DNA of 64,000 bases from Clostridiaceae bacterium. GTDB lineage: Bacteria; Bacillota; Clostridia; DUPQ01. Shown here piece after piece: positions 45,514 to 54,824 of the stretch. The position numbers and the translations under genes are program-made. Where the stretch lies: assembly GCA_012838235.1 (NCBI GenBank), contig DUPQ01000032.1:1-64000 (forward strand), written 5' to 3'. The stretch's first letter is position 1. Every line of letters starts with the position of its first letter. Below the pieces are notes generated by a model. The model did no database searches. It was given only the letters and a program-made list of their open reading frames with translations, and was not told where the DNA came from.

Positions 45514-48126
45514 TTATAAGTTAATCGGACGATTTGTCAGATTCATCGGTACAGAACGCTCAACAAATACAATCGATTCTAAGTAAAGAATCTTAGCAAC
45601 AGAATCAATTCTGTCATATATATAAGCCTCTAATGTACCCTCTTTAGGTGTTCTGCCGCTTATTTTTTTGATAATTGCTTCACCTATCCAATCCAAAATT
45701 TGTCGTCTTATTTTTCTAATAGTTTTACATGCATTGAAATAGTTTTGGGCATTATCAAACATTTCTTCATCTCCTACCAATAAAGCAATTTGTTTAATGG
45801 AGTCAACTTCTCTTGGTCCTACTGTATGAGAATCCTCATCCAGCCATCCTCGAATTGTTGCTTCTTGGACATTAACTCCGTTTCTTATCATTCTTTTGGC
45901 AATTTCTCCTGCCGAGAGACCTGTTATTTGCATATACTTCTGTAATATTTGTTTCCACTTCTTTGATTTTGAATAACTTTCAATAATCTCAGAACCGACT
46001 CTTCGTTCGTCAACTAACTTTGTTAAAACAGTATCCACAATATCTCGTGTTTCATCGGTATTATGCGTAAAGATTAAAGAATCTCCTTCTTTCAAATCAG
46101 AAACATTAACTTCATTAACAATACCGTCACTTTCATCAAAAACATATGCTTTGTAAAACTTTGTGAAAAAGATTCTCTCTCCGCTATCAAATATACCGGC
46201 TGCAATCACATCAGCATTAGGAGTATATCCAGATTGATTTTCAAATGCCTCAATTCCACTGAACGCTGCTATTTCATTTAACTTACTGATATAGTCATCA
46301 ATACTTTCCTCTATTTGCGCAACTTCTTCAACATCTTCTACATTATCTGTACAATACGTTTCATCTGTTATAAACTCATCTGACATACCCGCTGATGCAG
46401 TGTTCATAGAATTCAGTTCTGCTTCTTCACGGTGGAATTTCCCCGCTCTATATTTATAGATATTGGATTCAAATGAATAGAGTATTGTTTCAATATGTGG
46501 AGATGATGAACACTTAAATGCATTAAATCGTTTGCCGACAAAATTTCCCATGACAATTACCAAATCATATAGAACAGAATTGTCAAAACTGTTAGCATTT
46601 ATGATAGTCAGAAAGTGTTTATTATCCATAATGTCGTAATATCCGCATTTTGTCATAACAGTTACATAGTACGTCTTCGGTACAATAATTGCTATGCGCT
46701 TATCTTTGTTCTTTTCGAGTAAATCACGAAGATATTCTTCTTTTTCACATTTATCACTGAGATACAGATATGAAATTTCAAGAAGCAATATTACATTTCT
46801 TGCTCTTTCCTGCAATTGTTTGGGTAAAGAAGCTGCAGCGGAATGAAGATCTTTAAGTCTTTGTTTAACAGAGGATATCGTCAGTAATCCTAATGAAACA
46901 CAATTATCTATTTCAGTTATCTTAAAAGCTACAGTCATAAAGAGATTCATCAAGAACCATGCCGTAATAATAAAATTCTCTTTTTCTTCTGTAACATAAT
47001 CCGAGTTTTTGATGTCATAAATAGCTTCCCTGAAAATTTTATACTCTTCCCAATTCATCCATCCTTCAACAGAATGTGAAATTACTTGTCTGTCTAAAAC
47101 TGCTGAAACCTGTTTTTCAAGTTCACGGGTATATTTATTTTTAATTTCACACGGAAGAGTATTAGACAAAAGAAATCCTTTTGAACAGAGAAAAACATTT
47201 GGATTCTCTACCTGTCTGATTAAAGTAATTGCGTTTTCCGAATCAAGATTCATCATAACATAAATATATTGAAGTGATTTTCTGTTCAGGAGTTCAGGCA
47301 ATTCGGAAAGACTCTTTTCCACTGTTTCATTTCCGAAAACAATTACGCCGACATGTCTATTTCCCTCTCTTGATATAATCAATTGTCTTGCAACTGATAT
47401 CTTCCCGCTTACCTTTAGAATCGCTTCGGTTTTTGCCGTATTTCCCCTATAGTGATATTCATCGTTTTCGGAAAAGTAAGATGCAGTTATCAAGTCAAGT
47501 AACCGGATGTTCTTGCCATTAAATGATAATGCCAATTTATCAATCAGAAAGTCAGCCATGCTTCGAGGCATAACTAAAGCAACAGAAGCGTTAATAACTG
47601 CGGGAATATCTTCTGACTTGTAGTTCAAAACATCCTTATAAAAATCTTCTCGAATAGTACCCTTTTTGTGCACTCCGCGACCGTCAAGTTTTTGTGATTT
47701 TCCAAAATAAGGTTGAATTTTCCCCCATAATTTTTTAGGCACATAATCCCTGCTCCCATTTTGAGAAATTAGTATATATTCTTCTTTTTTGCCTCTGTTA
47801 AAAAAGTCTTGTTTTGTATAGCCTTCATAGGCATATCTCTTCCCTTTATAAAGAACCAAATCGCCTTCTTGTAAAGAAGCAATAATATCTTCTGTATCAT
47901 ACTCGTTATAAACCAAACAAGTAGCTGCCGCATAGACAACAGCAACAGCATTATAACAAACCGAACCTGTATGTAAAACAAATCCGGCATTATGTTTTTC
48001 TTTATTGGTTGTTTCTATTAGAAAGTCAGCAAATGTCTGCATCAATAATTCTCTTGAAATAACATTGCCCTCCAAGAGCAAATCGCATCTTTCAATTATT
48101 TTTTTGAGTGCATTTATTGCTTTCAT
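45514..48126 (-). CDS. DrmE-like protein of class 2 DISARM
   Basis: The 870-residue protein has no catalytic motif I can recognise. It is the large gene between the methyltransferase and drmA, the place of drmE in class 2 DISARM. It has a helical start, a central region resembling a degenerate nucleotide-binding fold (KRIAIIVPKTYYVTVM, LVIVMGNFVG), an acidic linker near residue 590-620, and a C-terminal part with helix-turn-helix-like EIAKRMIRNGVNVQEATIRG followed by a conserved-looking helical end. DrmE itself has no known function. The name rests on position, size and a general resemblance, so it is less certain than DrmA and DrmB. Confidence 0.65.
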   Translation of the reverse strand: MKAINALKKIIERCDLLLEGNVISRELLMQTFADFLIETTNKEKHNAGFVLHTGSVCYNAVAVVYAAATCLVYNEYDTEDIIASLQEGDLVLYKGKRYAYEGYTKQDFFNRGKKEEYILISQNGSRDYVPKKLWGKIQPYFGKSQKLDGRGVHKKGTIREDFYKDVLNYKSEDIPAVINASVALVMPRSMADFLIDKLALSFNGKNIRLLDLITASYFSENDEYHYRGNTAKTEAILKVSGKISVARQLIISREGNRHVGVIVFGNETVEKSLSELPELLNRKSLQYIYVMMNLDSENAITLIRQVENPNVFLCSKGFLLSNTLPCEIKNKYTRELEKQVSAVLDRQVISHSVEGWMNWEEYKIFREAIYDIKNSDYVTEEKENFIITAWFLMNLFMTVAFKITEIDNCVSLGLLTISSVKQRLKDLHSAAASLPKQLQERARNVILLLEISYLYLSDKCEKEEYLRDLLEKNKDKRIAIIVPKTYYVTVMTKCGYYDIMDNKHFLTIINANSFDNSVLYDLVIVMGNFVGKRFNAFKCSSSPHIETILYSFESNIYKYRAGKFHREEAELNSMNTASAGMSDEFITDETYCTDNVEDVEEVAQIEESIDDYISKLNEIAAFSGIEAFENQSGYTPNADVIAAGIFDSGERIFFTKFYKAYVFDESDGIVNEVNVSDLKEGDSLIFTHNTDETRDIVDTVLTKLVDERRVGSEIIESYSKSKKWKQILQKYMQITGLSAGEIAKRMIRNGVNVQEATIRGWLDEDSHTVGPREVDSIKQIALLVGDEEMFDNAQNYFNACKTIRKIRRQILDWIGEAIIKKISGRTPKEGTLEAYIYDRIDSVAKILYLESIVFVERSVPMNLTNRPINL

Positions 48127-48153
48127 TTTGTTCCCTTTCCGTTGAAAAACACA

Positions 48154-49551
48154 TTAAATGAAACAATACCTCTTATTCTCTGTTTTTCTAATACATTCCA
48201 CACTAATCAATTGGTTTAATATCTGTAAGGTCCTTGCTTCTGTACACCCAAGCAACTCCGCCATCTCTTGTTTACTGAAAGAGGTTCTCCCTGCAAAATG
48301 ATGTACCACATCAAAATACTTATACAAAGTCTTTTTATGTAATCGTGATGATAATTTTGCTTCAATTTTTTTGCATAGTCGTAATTCATCACCATACATG
48401 GAATATAAACGTTTTTCAGAATCATCAAAGTTCCCCTCCATTACTGATAAACAATCTTTTATAAATAGTGCCATTTCTTCTATTACGGGAATAGTAACCG
48501 AATTCCCTAACTGTTTGTATTGCTGGGTAATCGATATATTTCTAGGAAAAGAAAATTTTTCGTTTCCTTCTGCGTCTTTGAAGGCATATCCTACAAATCC
48601 CTGTAAGCGTCCCCACTCAGTAGGGGTCATAACACGAATGTATTTATCATTAATGGGTGATTGCTTTCCTTTTACCATTGTGCCAGCATATTTTTTTCCG
48701 TTCTTTTGATCATAAATAAGGTTCCTCTCTTTACCTGAACCTCCAGTAGCCAGCAAAGTGTTTGCAATCGGGTTATTAATCTCCGGAGAGTTTACTATTC
48801 TGTATCCGAATCCGTTTCCTTTACTCTTTTGTCTTATAATATGATTTTCAAGAGTTTGGAGATAGCCGGAAGAAAGAAAAAATCTTGCAGGAACATCTTT
48901 TTCAAGTACTTGCTTTAACTGTGAAAAAATAGCAGGTCGCTCTCTTTTCTTAGGCATGGCATCAGGCAATGATGATACATGCTTTCCGAAATATGCACGA
49001 CTGAATGCAATAATATACACCCGTGGTCTATTTTGGGGTAATCCGAAAAACTTACTGTTGCGAATAAATGATCTGGAATATTTTTCTAAATTATCATACT
49101 CTCCATGCGGAAATCCGACTATTTCATAATCTAATTCTTCATCAAGTGTCTTAATAATTGTCTTAAATGTATTTCCTTTATCATGTATTACAAGGTTTTC
49201 GACATTTTCAAGGAAAACAACTTTAGGAATTGTGTTTTTTATTATTTTTGCTATCTCAAAAAAAACTGTTCCTCTCGTAATATCCTCAAATCCGAGTTTC
49301 TGGCCGACACTGCTAAATGCCTGACATGGAAATCCGGCCATCAAAATATCATATTGTTTTTTTGTTATTTCTTTTTGGAATTCTTCAGATGTCAAATCAT
49401 TTTTCGGATTTTCATTAAATAAGTGCTCATAAGTAATACAGGCAAGTTCATCAATTTCCGCTGATATAATGTTTTCGAAGTCTCCTGCAAGCTCAAACCC
49501 TCGTCGTATTCCCCCGATTCCCGCACACAAATCAATTGTCTTATAAAGCAT
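48154..49551 (-). CDS. drmMII: DNA 5-cytosine methyltransferase (DrmMII type) with C-terminal winged helix
   Basis: The 465-residue protein has the 5mC methyltransferase motifs: I IDLCAGIGGIRRGFE, IV GFPCQAFSSVG with the catalytic Cys (about 75), VI FLENVENL, VIII QNRPRVYIIAF, and IX/X TEWGRLQGF and QQYKQLGNSV. The variable target-recognition region lies between VIII and IX. After motif X there is an extra segment of about 90 residues ending as a winged helix (FSKQEMAELLGCTEARTLQI). It modifies host DNA to mark it as self. The ATG directly follows the vsr stop (TAA ATG). The target sequence cannot be read here. Confidence 0.92.
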   Translation of the reverse strand: MLYKTIDLCAGIGGIRRGFELAGDFENIISAEIDELACITYEHLFNENPKNDLTSEEFQKEITKKQYDILMAGFPCQAFSSVGQKLGFEDITRGTVFFEIAKIIKNTIPKVVFLENVENLVIHDKGNTFKTIIKTLDEELDYEIVGFPHGEYDNLEKYSRSFIRNSKFFGLPQNRPRVYIIAFSRAYFGKHVSSLPDAMPKKRERPAIFSQLKQVLEKDVPARFFLSSGYLQTLENHIIRQKSKGNGFGYRIVNSPEINNPIANTLLATGGSGKERNLIYDQKNGKKYAGTMVKGKQSPINDKYIRVMTPTEWGRLQGFVGYAFKDAEGNEKFSFPRNISITQQYKQLGNSVTIPVIEEMALFIKDCLSVMEGNFDDSEKRLYSMYGDELRLCKKIEAKLSSRLHKKTLYKYFDVVHHFAGRTSFSKQEMAELLGCTEARTLQILNQLISVECIRKTENKRYCFI

Positions 49552-49965
49552 TTAGCTTTCCTCCAAGCATTTAACAACAAAATCAGCACAAGCAGAAACA
49601 TTTTCCTTAATATCTTTGCCCCAAAATCTGATTACTCTCCATCCTTCTGACTCTAATCTTTTATTCACTTCAGCATCTCTTTGCATATTTCTCTCAATCT
49701 TCGGTATCCAAAACTCTCTTCTCGATTTAATTTCCTCCTTTTTGTTTTCCCAATCATAACCGTGCCAAAATTCACTGTCGCAAAACACAACTACTTTCTT
49801 ACCGATAAAAGCAAGATCGGGATGTCCGTAAATTGTCTTTACATTTTTTCTATAACGAACTCCACGTGCCCACAATTCCTGCCTCAGTTTCCGTTCGATT
49901 TCTGAATCTTTGTTTTTAACGGCTTGCATATTCTTTCGGCGCTGTTCCGGAGTAAGTCTGTCCAT
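49552..49965 (-). CDS. vsr: Very short patch repair endonuclease
   Basis: The 137-residue protein is the normal Vsr length. It has TPEQRRKNMQAVKNKDSEIE, YGHPDLAFIGKKVVVF, DSEFWHGYDW with the catalytic region, and WRVIRFWGKDI. Vsr nicks T:G mismatches left by deamination of 5-methylcytosine in the context of its paired methylase, here the next gene. It is the first gene of the DISARM-like operon; its inclusion suggests that the methylase leaves mutable sites. The upstream ribosome site is weak (AAAAAAG). Confidence 0.92.
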   Translation of the reverse strand: MDRLTPEQRRKNMQAVKNKDSEIERKLRQELWARGVRYRKNVKTIYGHPDLAFIGKKVVVFCDSEFWHGYDWENKKEEIKSRREFWIPKIERNMQRDAEVNKRLESEGWRVIRFWGKDIKENVSACADFVVKCLEES

Positions 49966-50616
49966 TCTTTTTTCTATAAATCGAGAAATATAAACCCCTC
50001 TTCTCTTTCCTGTTCTTCATACTCTATATTATCATTTTGTAATGTTGCTAATATCACTATTAAAAGCATTATAATCTGTATGTGTTCTTGTATTGTTTTT
50101 TTGTCAAGGTCGAGTTTTGTTATCGCTCAAATGTTTATGCAAAAAACTGAAAGTGCATCATTTTCTTGTTAATCAGCAGTTCCCACAACTTATTGCAAAA
50201 AGTAAATATAACTACTAATTATTTATGCAATATAATAACATTGTGTATATCATAAATTTTGCTATATATCAATAAAATTCATAAATTATTGATGATATTT
50301 GATTAAAAAAGATAGAATTTAATTGAAATGTCCCATGGCTCATCAATAATTTCTTTGGTCTTCTTTCAAGACTTGTCAATACAAATTTTGATTAGTGATA
50401 ACTCTTAAAATCAATTTCCTTTCAATCATAGTATGCCCAACAATTACTGAATAAGTCAATTATAGCAATGTACAAAATCTATATATAACTATTATAGAAA
50501 TGTGTTTGTGCAAATTATATAAACAGTTTGAAATTTCTTTTCAACAAATATCGTATTGCATAAATCACGAAAAAGCAACCTCGTTCAATTTTCTTTTCAA
50601 AAAAAACAATATTAGT
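49966..50616. other. AT-rich non-coding stretch between vsr and tRNA-Leu
   Basis: About 650 bp of mostly A and T with several runs of A or T. No gene with a ribosome binding site is present on either strand. TTGACA and TATAAT motifs occur around 50060-50110 on the minus strand but at wrong spacing, so the promoter of the defence operon is not fixed. No copy of the tRNA 3' end and no CRISPR-like repeat is seen. Confidence 0.5.
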
Positions 50617-50654
50617 GAATAAATAAACGGCAACTGAAATACTTCAATCACCGT
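50617..50654 (-). terminator. Rho-independent terminator after tRNA-Leu
   Basis: On the minus strand a 12-bp stem (ACGGTGATTGAA with TTTCAGTTGCCGT, a few G-T pairs, loop GTAT) spans 50654-50627 and is followed by TTTATTTATT. It begins 4 bases after the encoded CCA end. Confidence 0.7.
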
Positions 50655-50658
50655 CTTT

Positions 50659-50745
50659 TGGTGCGGATGACAGGACTTGAACCTGCACAATCTCGCAATC
50701 ACTAGAACCTGAATCTAGCGCGTCTGCCAATTCCGCCACATCCGC
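50659..50745 (-). tRNA. tRNA-Leu (CAG)
   Basis: On the minus strand the acceptor GCGGATG pairs with CATCCGC, with discriminator A and an encoded CCA. The anticodon stem CTAGA/TCTAG encloses TTCAGGT, anticodon CAG. A long variable arm (TGATTGCGAGATTGT region) and the T loop GGTTCAAGTCC are present, as expected for a class II leucine tRNA. Its 3' end faces the defence region, a common insertion site for islands, but no second copy of the 3' end was found. Confidence 0.95.
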
Positions 50746-50886
50746 TTGCTTTACCATTTTAGAGCATAATCACCGTATAGTCAATGATTTAATTGTGTTG
50801 ACTATATTCTCAAATATGCAGTTTTGTGCTTGATTACTTTGTACATTATGTTATTGTTTACATATATCAATTAAGGAGTTTCCGTC

Positions 50887-52959
50887 ATGAATGCAAAGAT
50901 TAAAAGTTACAACAACAGACCGACAATATTTATTGATGACAAGCCGGTACCGCCTATCATTTATGCTCTTACCGACTGGATAGGTGGAAGATTAAGTTAC
51001 GATGAGATAACCAGGTTTTCCATAAAGAAATTTGCAGCCGCAGGTATAAGGCTGTATCAGCTGGATATCTCCTTTCAGGATATGTGGTTTGAAGACGGTA
51101 CTTTTGATATCTCCATAGCGTTAAAGCAGATTAAAGGAATAATAGATGTCCGACCCGATGCGGCAGTATTCTTCCGACTGCACATCAATCCTCCGAGATG
51201 GTGGTATAAAGGCAAAGAAAGCGAGTGGGTCAGATATGCAAATACCGAAGTTTATCCCGAGCCTGATATAGAGTTGGCCAGAACCTATATTCTTAATGAT
51301 CTGAAACCCGTACCCAGAGCAAGCTTCGCTTCGGAAAGATGGATGAACGACATGACAATCATGGTAAGAAGGTTCTTAGAGGAACTCTATAAATCACCTT
51401 TATCCGAGCATCTTGCAGGAATACAGGTAGCAAACGGAGTGTACGGAGAACACCATTACTGGGCTTTTATGAGAAATGATCCCGACCTTTCTGAACCTAT
51501 GTTAAAAAGATACAGAAAGTTTAAAAATGATCCGAACGCACAAATTCCCGGAATGGAAGAGCGATACAATCCGAAGGACGGCATATTCTTTGACCCGGAG
51601 AAAGACTCCAATCTGATTGATTATCTTACCTGTCAGCATGAGGCCGTTGCCGAATCCATCATTCACTTCTGTAAGCTTGTTAAGGACACATGGAAAAGAG
51701 AGATAATAACCGGCGTTTTCTACGGTTATTATGTTTCCATGTTCGGAAGAGCAGGATTGGGCGGTCATCTTGCGGAAGAGATGATACTGCAATGTCCCTA
51801 TGTGGACTTTTTATCGGCACCTCAGGCATACAACAGCAATTTAAGGCATATAGGCGGAGCAGGTGTTGCCAGAGGCTTGCTGGAATCGGCAAGACTCAAC
51901 AACAAACTGTTCCTTGACGAGATGGACCACCCTACCGAATTAGGGGTTCTTCACGGAGGAATGAAAGTATATCCTCCTTATGAATCATTGCAGATACTAA
52001 GAAGAAATACTTTGGTTTCCTTCCTTTCGGGAATGGGCTTTTGGTACTATGATTTCGGACCGTTTAACACATCGGGCTGGTGGTATGAACCGTATTATCT
52101 GGATGAGATAAAGTCGTTACAGAAGATATACAACAAATACTATGAGAAGGAGTATATAAAGAGGGCGGATGTGCTTTTGGTGTTTGATACCAAAGTCCAG
52201 AAATATACCGCTCTTACGGAAAATGCCGACCCCATTACCGATAAAGCCTGTATAAATGTAGCCTATCCGATGGCATTGAGATCGGGAGCTTCCATGGACA
52301 CCATATACTTAAGCGATTTGGGAAAAACAAATTTGGATAAGTATAAATGCATAATATTCATGAACACATTCGCACTTACCGATACGCAGAAGCAGTATAT
52401 AGCCAAGAAAGTTTATAAGAAAGGCCGTTCAATCGTATGGTTCTTTGCTCCCGGATATACAGATAAAAAGAGAAATGACATAGCTTTCTGTAAGCAGGTA
52501 TCGGGATTTGATCTGGATGTTATTGCACCTGCGCCGCAGATAACCGTACAGTGTAAAGACTTTTCCTATTCCGTAGATAACAGTGATAAAGAGAGCAGAT
52601 TGAATAAGCTGTTTGTACCAAAAGACGGAAATATATTGGGATATATAGGCAAGACTCCGGCATTGGCACATAAAACAATTGACGGCTGTGATGTATATTT
52701 CTCCTCAATACCCTTTACCACACCGGAATCCTTCAGATACATCTTTGAAAGAAGCGGAGTGCATATTTACGATAGCTGTAATGATGCGGTTATTGAAGGC
52801 TCCAATCTTCTATTGATACATGCCGAACATAAAGGAGAGAGAGTTATAAAGTTCAGGGACTCGGAAATCACCGTGGATTTCCAAGCAGGAGAAACCATAT
52901 TATTTGATATTAACACCAAGGCTATATTAAGAAGAGGTGAACAGGGACTTACGGTCTGA
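50887..52959 (+). CDS. GH-A clan (GH42-like) putative beta-galactosidase
   Basis: The 690-residue protein has a TIM-barrel part (about 30-440) and a C-terminal part with an amidotransferase-like domain (KRADVLLVFDTK, YKCIIFMNTFALTD, GRSIVWFFAPGY), the layout of GH42 with its trimerisation domain. Candidate catalytic Glu residues are in HLAGIQVANGVYGEHHYW and KLFLDEMDHP. Typical GH42 motifs differ, so it may belong to a related, less-studied family. There is no signal peptide. AAGGAG precedes the ATG. It stands alone. Confidence 0.7.
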   Translation: MNAKIKSYNNRPTIFIDDKPVPPIIYALTDWIGGRLSYDEITRFSIKKFAAAGIRLYQLDISFQDMWFEDGTFDISIALKQIKGIIDVRPDAAVFFRLHINPPRWWYKGKESEWVRYANTEVYPEPDIELARTYILNDLKPVPRASFASERWMNDMTIMVRRFLEELYKSPLSEHLAGIQVANGVYGEHHYWAFMRNDPDLSEPMLKRYRKFKNDPNAQIPGMEERYNPKDGIFFDPEKDSNLIDYLTCQHEAVAESIIHFCKLVKDTWKREIITGVFYGYYVSMFGRAGLGGHLAEEMILQCPYVDFLSAPQAYNSNLRHIGGAGVARGLLESARLNNKLFLDEMDHPTELGVLHGGMKVYPPYESLQILRRNTLVSFLSGMGFWYYDFGPFNTSGWWYEPYYLDEIKSLQKIYNKYYEKEYIKRADVLLVFDTKVQKYTALTENADPITDKACINVAYPMALRSGASMDTIYLSDLGKTNLDKYKCIIFMNTFALTDTQKQYIAKKVYKKGRSIVWFFAPGYTDKKRNDIAFCKQVSGFDLDVIAPAPQITVQCKDFSYSVDNSDKESRLNKLFVPKDGNILGYIGKTPALAHKTIDGCDVYFSSIPFTTPESFRYIFERSGVHIYDSCNDAVIEGSNLLLIHAEHKGERVIKFRDSEITVDFQAGETILFDINTKAILRRGEQGLTV

Positions 52960-53006
52960 TTACTGTTTTCTCAAATACATCTGTTTTACATATACCCAAA
53001 TTGTTG

Positions 53007-54824
53007 CTAATTCGCATTTTTCGTAATAGTAAAACAGTATTCATATGCTAAGCCCAATTCGTTCTTCTGCCCTACATAACCTGCAGCTTCCTCCGCAGGA
53101 GCAAAATACTGCTTTAAATATTTTATCAACTCGGTAATGTCGGTATCGCTTCTTGTTTCTATAGTTATTGCTTCTATGTGCTCGTTCTTGAATGCTTCCT
53201 TCTTATACTTATCATTATATCCCGTATATGTCAGAAATATCGTGTCATACCCGTCAGGTACAGACTCACGCATCTCTATCTTGTTACCTTCCTTGTCATA
53301 CACAGCTATAATTTTTTCCTCTTTTTCATCCTTTTCTACCTTATCTTTTGTCTCTTCCGGCAATTCGTAATATCCGATTATCTTGAATCCGACACGCATT
53401 GCCTCAAGAAAATTAATGCTTCGGTCCGACTCACTCATTGTAACAATATGGTGGTCTATACTTCGATTATTGCGAGTAGCCTCATGCATTGCTACAGGTA
53501 CTATGGCATATCCTTTTATATCCCCTTCCAATTCTTTTTCTTTCCTATAGTCTTCATTTCTTAATGCTGCAAGATCCTTACTCGTATAGTTGGTATAAAA
53601 TGTTATTTCACAGCCTTTTTTCATTCTTTCTATTTCACTTACACCGGTAACAGCTTGATGAAACCACGGCCAGTTCTTACCGCTTTTTTTAAGGTAATCA
53701 GTTATTTCTCTGCCGTAAGTTCCGGGAAGTGTTATCGAAAAGCTATAAGACGGCACCTTTGTAAATGCAGGGTAATCACTCGGATTCACTCCTTTTCTGC
53801 CCGTACTTATATTTAAATCCGTTATATACTGTGAATATCGGGAGTAGTCATTTATTAGGGCGTCGGCGTATACATGCGACATTTCCAGTTTGTCCTTCCC
53901 GTCAATCCGGGATATTGTTATTATATTCTTCTCGGAGCTTTTCTCTCCCGAAAGATCAATAGGCTTTAAATCCACCGTGTTTACAAACATATACGAATAC
54001 GGCTCATTAAACCTGTTTATCCTTTTTTCATACTGGTTAAGCATATTCATATCTGCGAAATATTCGCTTAAGAAGTATGAGAAATTTGTAAGGTCGGCCT
54101 GCTTATTCACATTAATCTCCATACAATCAATATGATCCGGTACATCTTTTTGAGCTCCGAGAACCACCGTACTTAATCCCGAATAGGACAGATACAAAGT
54201 ATCACTCTCACTTTTTGTAGTATACTCTCCTATTACCGTGAAATATGCCAAGCCGCTTGTGCCGGGGTTTATTATAAACAACACCTTCTCGTTATCAGGT
54301 AATTCTTCATTGATATGACTACTCAATGTAGAGGGAATGATAACATAGTGCTGAAAGTTTTCCGCCAATAAATCTGCGGAATATCCTTCATAAATGGTTA
54401 TTTTACTGTCTTTTTTATCGGATATTATACCGCTTAATGCGGTAATACCTTTGCAGTACTTAATTGAACCTATAACCTCTTCGACATTACTGCTGTCCGG
54501 ATTTTTCAAAATATCATTGTAGTTATACAAACTTAAGCCCTTATCGCTCATCTCATACCTGACGGAAGATATGTTGATACTGACTATTTCTTCTTTAAAT
54601 GCCAACCTTTTATCCATTAGAACTTTTGAATATCTGTACGGCATATTAAGAGGCTCCTGAGCATCCGACCTTTTAAAAACAATGTCGCTGTTAGAAGTCG
54701 TAACATTGAAACGCTCTGTTTTACCGAAAAGACTGTCACGGAATATGAACAGTAAAGCTGCCGCAACAATCACAACCGATACTATGATGATTATAGTAAC
54801 ACCTGTTTTTTTCTTGTTCTCCAT
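53007..54824 (-). CDS. Membrane-anchored protein with two MacB-periplasmic-like modules
   Basis: The 605-residue protein has a membrane helix at about 10-28 and two tandem extracytoplasmic modules (about 40-330 and 345-600). Each module has the pattern YVI(I/V)P, then V(I)IG(E/Y)Y, then a TLYLSYSG or TIFLTYTG strand, and ends in an acidic helix FLSEYFADM or YLKQYFAP. The same pattern makes up the 275-residue protein at 1543-2370, including LNMPY at 59-63. No catalytic residues or other helices are visible. GGAGG precedes the ATG. The role is unknown; a sensory or binding role next to a permease is inferred from the paralog. Confidence 0.75.
   Translation of the reverse strand: MENKKKTGVTIIIIVSVVIVAAALLFIFRDSLFGKTERFNVTTSNSDIVFKRSDAQEPLNMPYRYSKVLMDKRLAFKEEIVSINISSVRYEMSDKGLSLYNYNDILKNPDSSNVEEVIGSIKYCKGITALSGIISDKKDSKITIYEGYSADLLAENFQHYVIIPSTLSSHINEELPDNEKVLFIINPGTSGLAYFTVIGEYTTKSESDTLYLSYSGLSTVVLGAQKDVPDHIDCMEINVNKQADLTNFSYFLSEYFADMNMLNQYEKRINRFNEPYSYMFVNTVDLKPIDLSGEKSSEKNIITISRIDGKDKLEMSHVYADALINDYSRYSQYITDLNISTGRKGVNPSDYPAFTKVPSYSFSITLPGTYGREITDYLKKSGKNWPWFHQAVTGVSEIERMKKGCEITFYTNYTSKDLAALRNEDYRKEKELEGDIKGYAIVPVAMHEATRNNRSIDHHIVTMSESDRSINFLEAMRVGFKIIGYYELPEETKDKVEKDEKEEKIIAVYDKEGNKIEMRESVPDGYDTIFLTYTGYNDKYKKEAFKNEHIEAITIETRSDTDITELIKYLKQYFAPAEEAAGYVGQKNELGLAYEYCFTITKNAN

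Noticed and set aside
49974-50069. 31-codon reading frame on the minus strand upstream of vsr (hydrophobic start, acidic end)
   Set aside because: No ribosome binding site, AT-rich sequence and no recognisable pattern beyond a short hydrophobic stretch.
49966-50616. Possible CRISPR array or att site in the AT-rich gap
   Set aside because: No regularly spaced repeat and no copy of the tRNA 3' end was found by eye.
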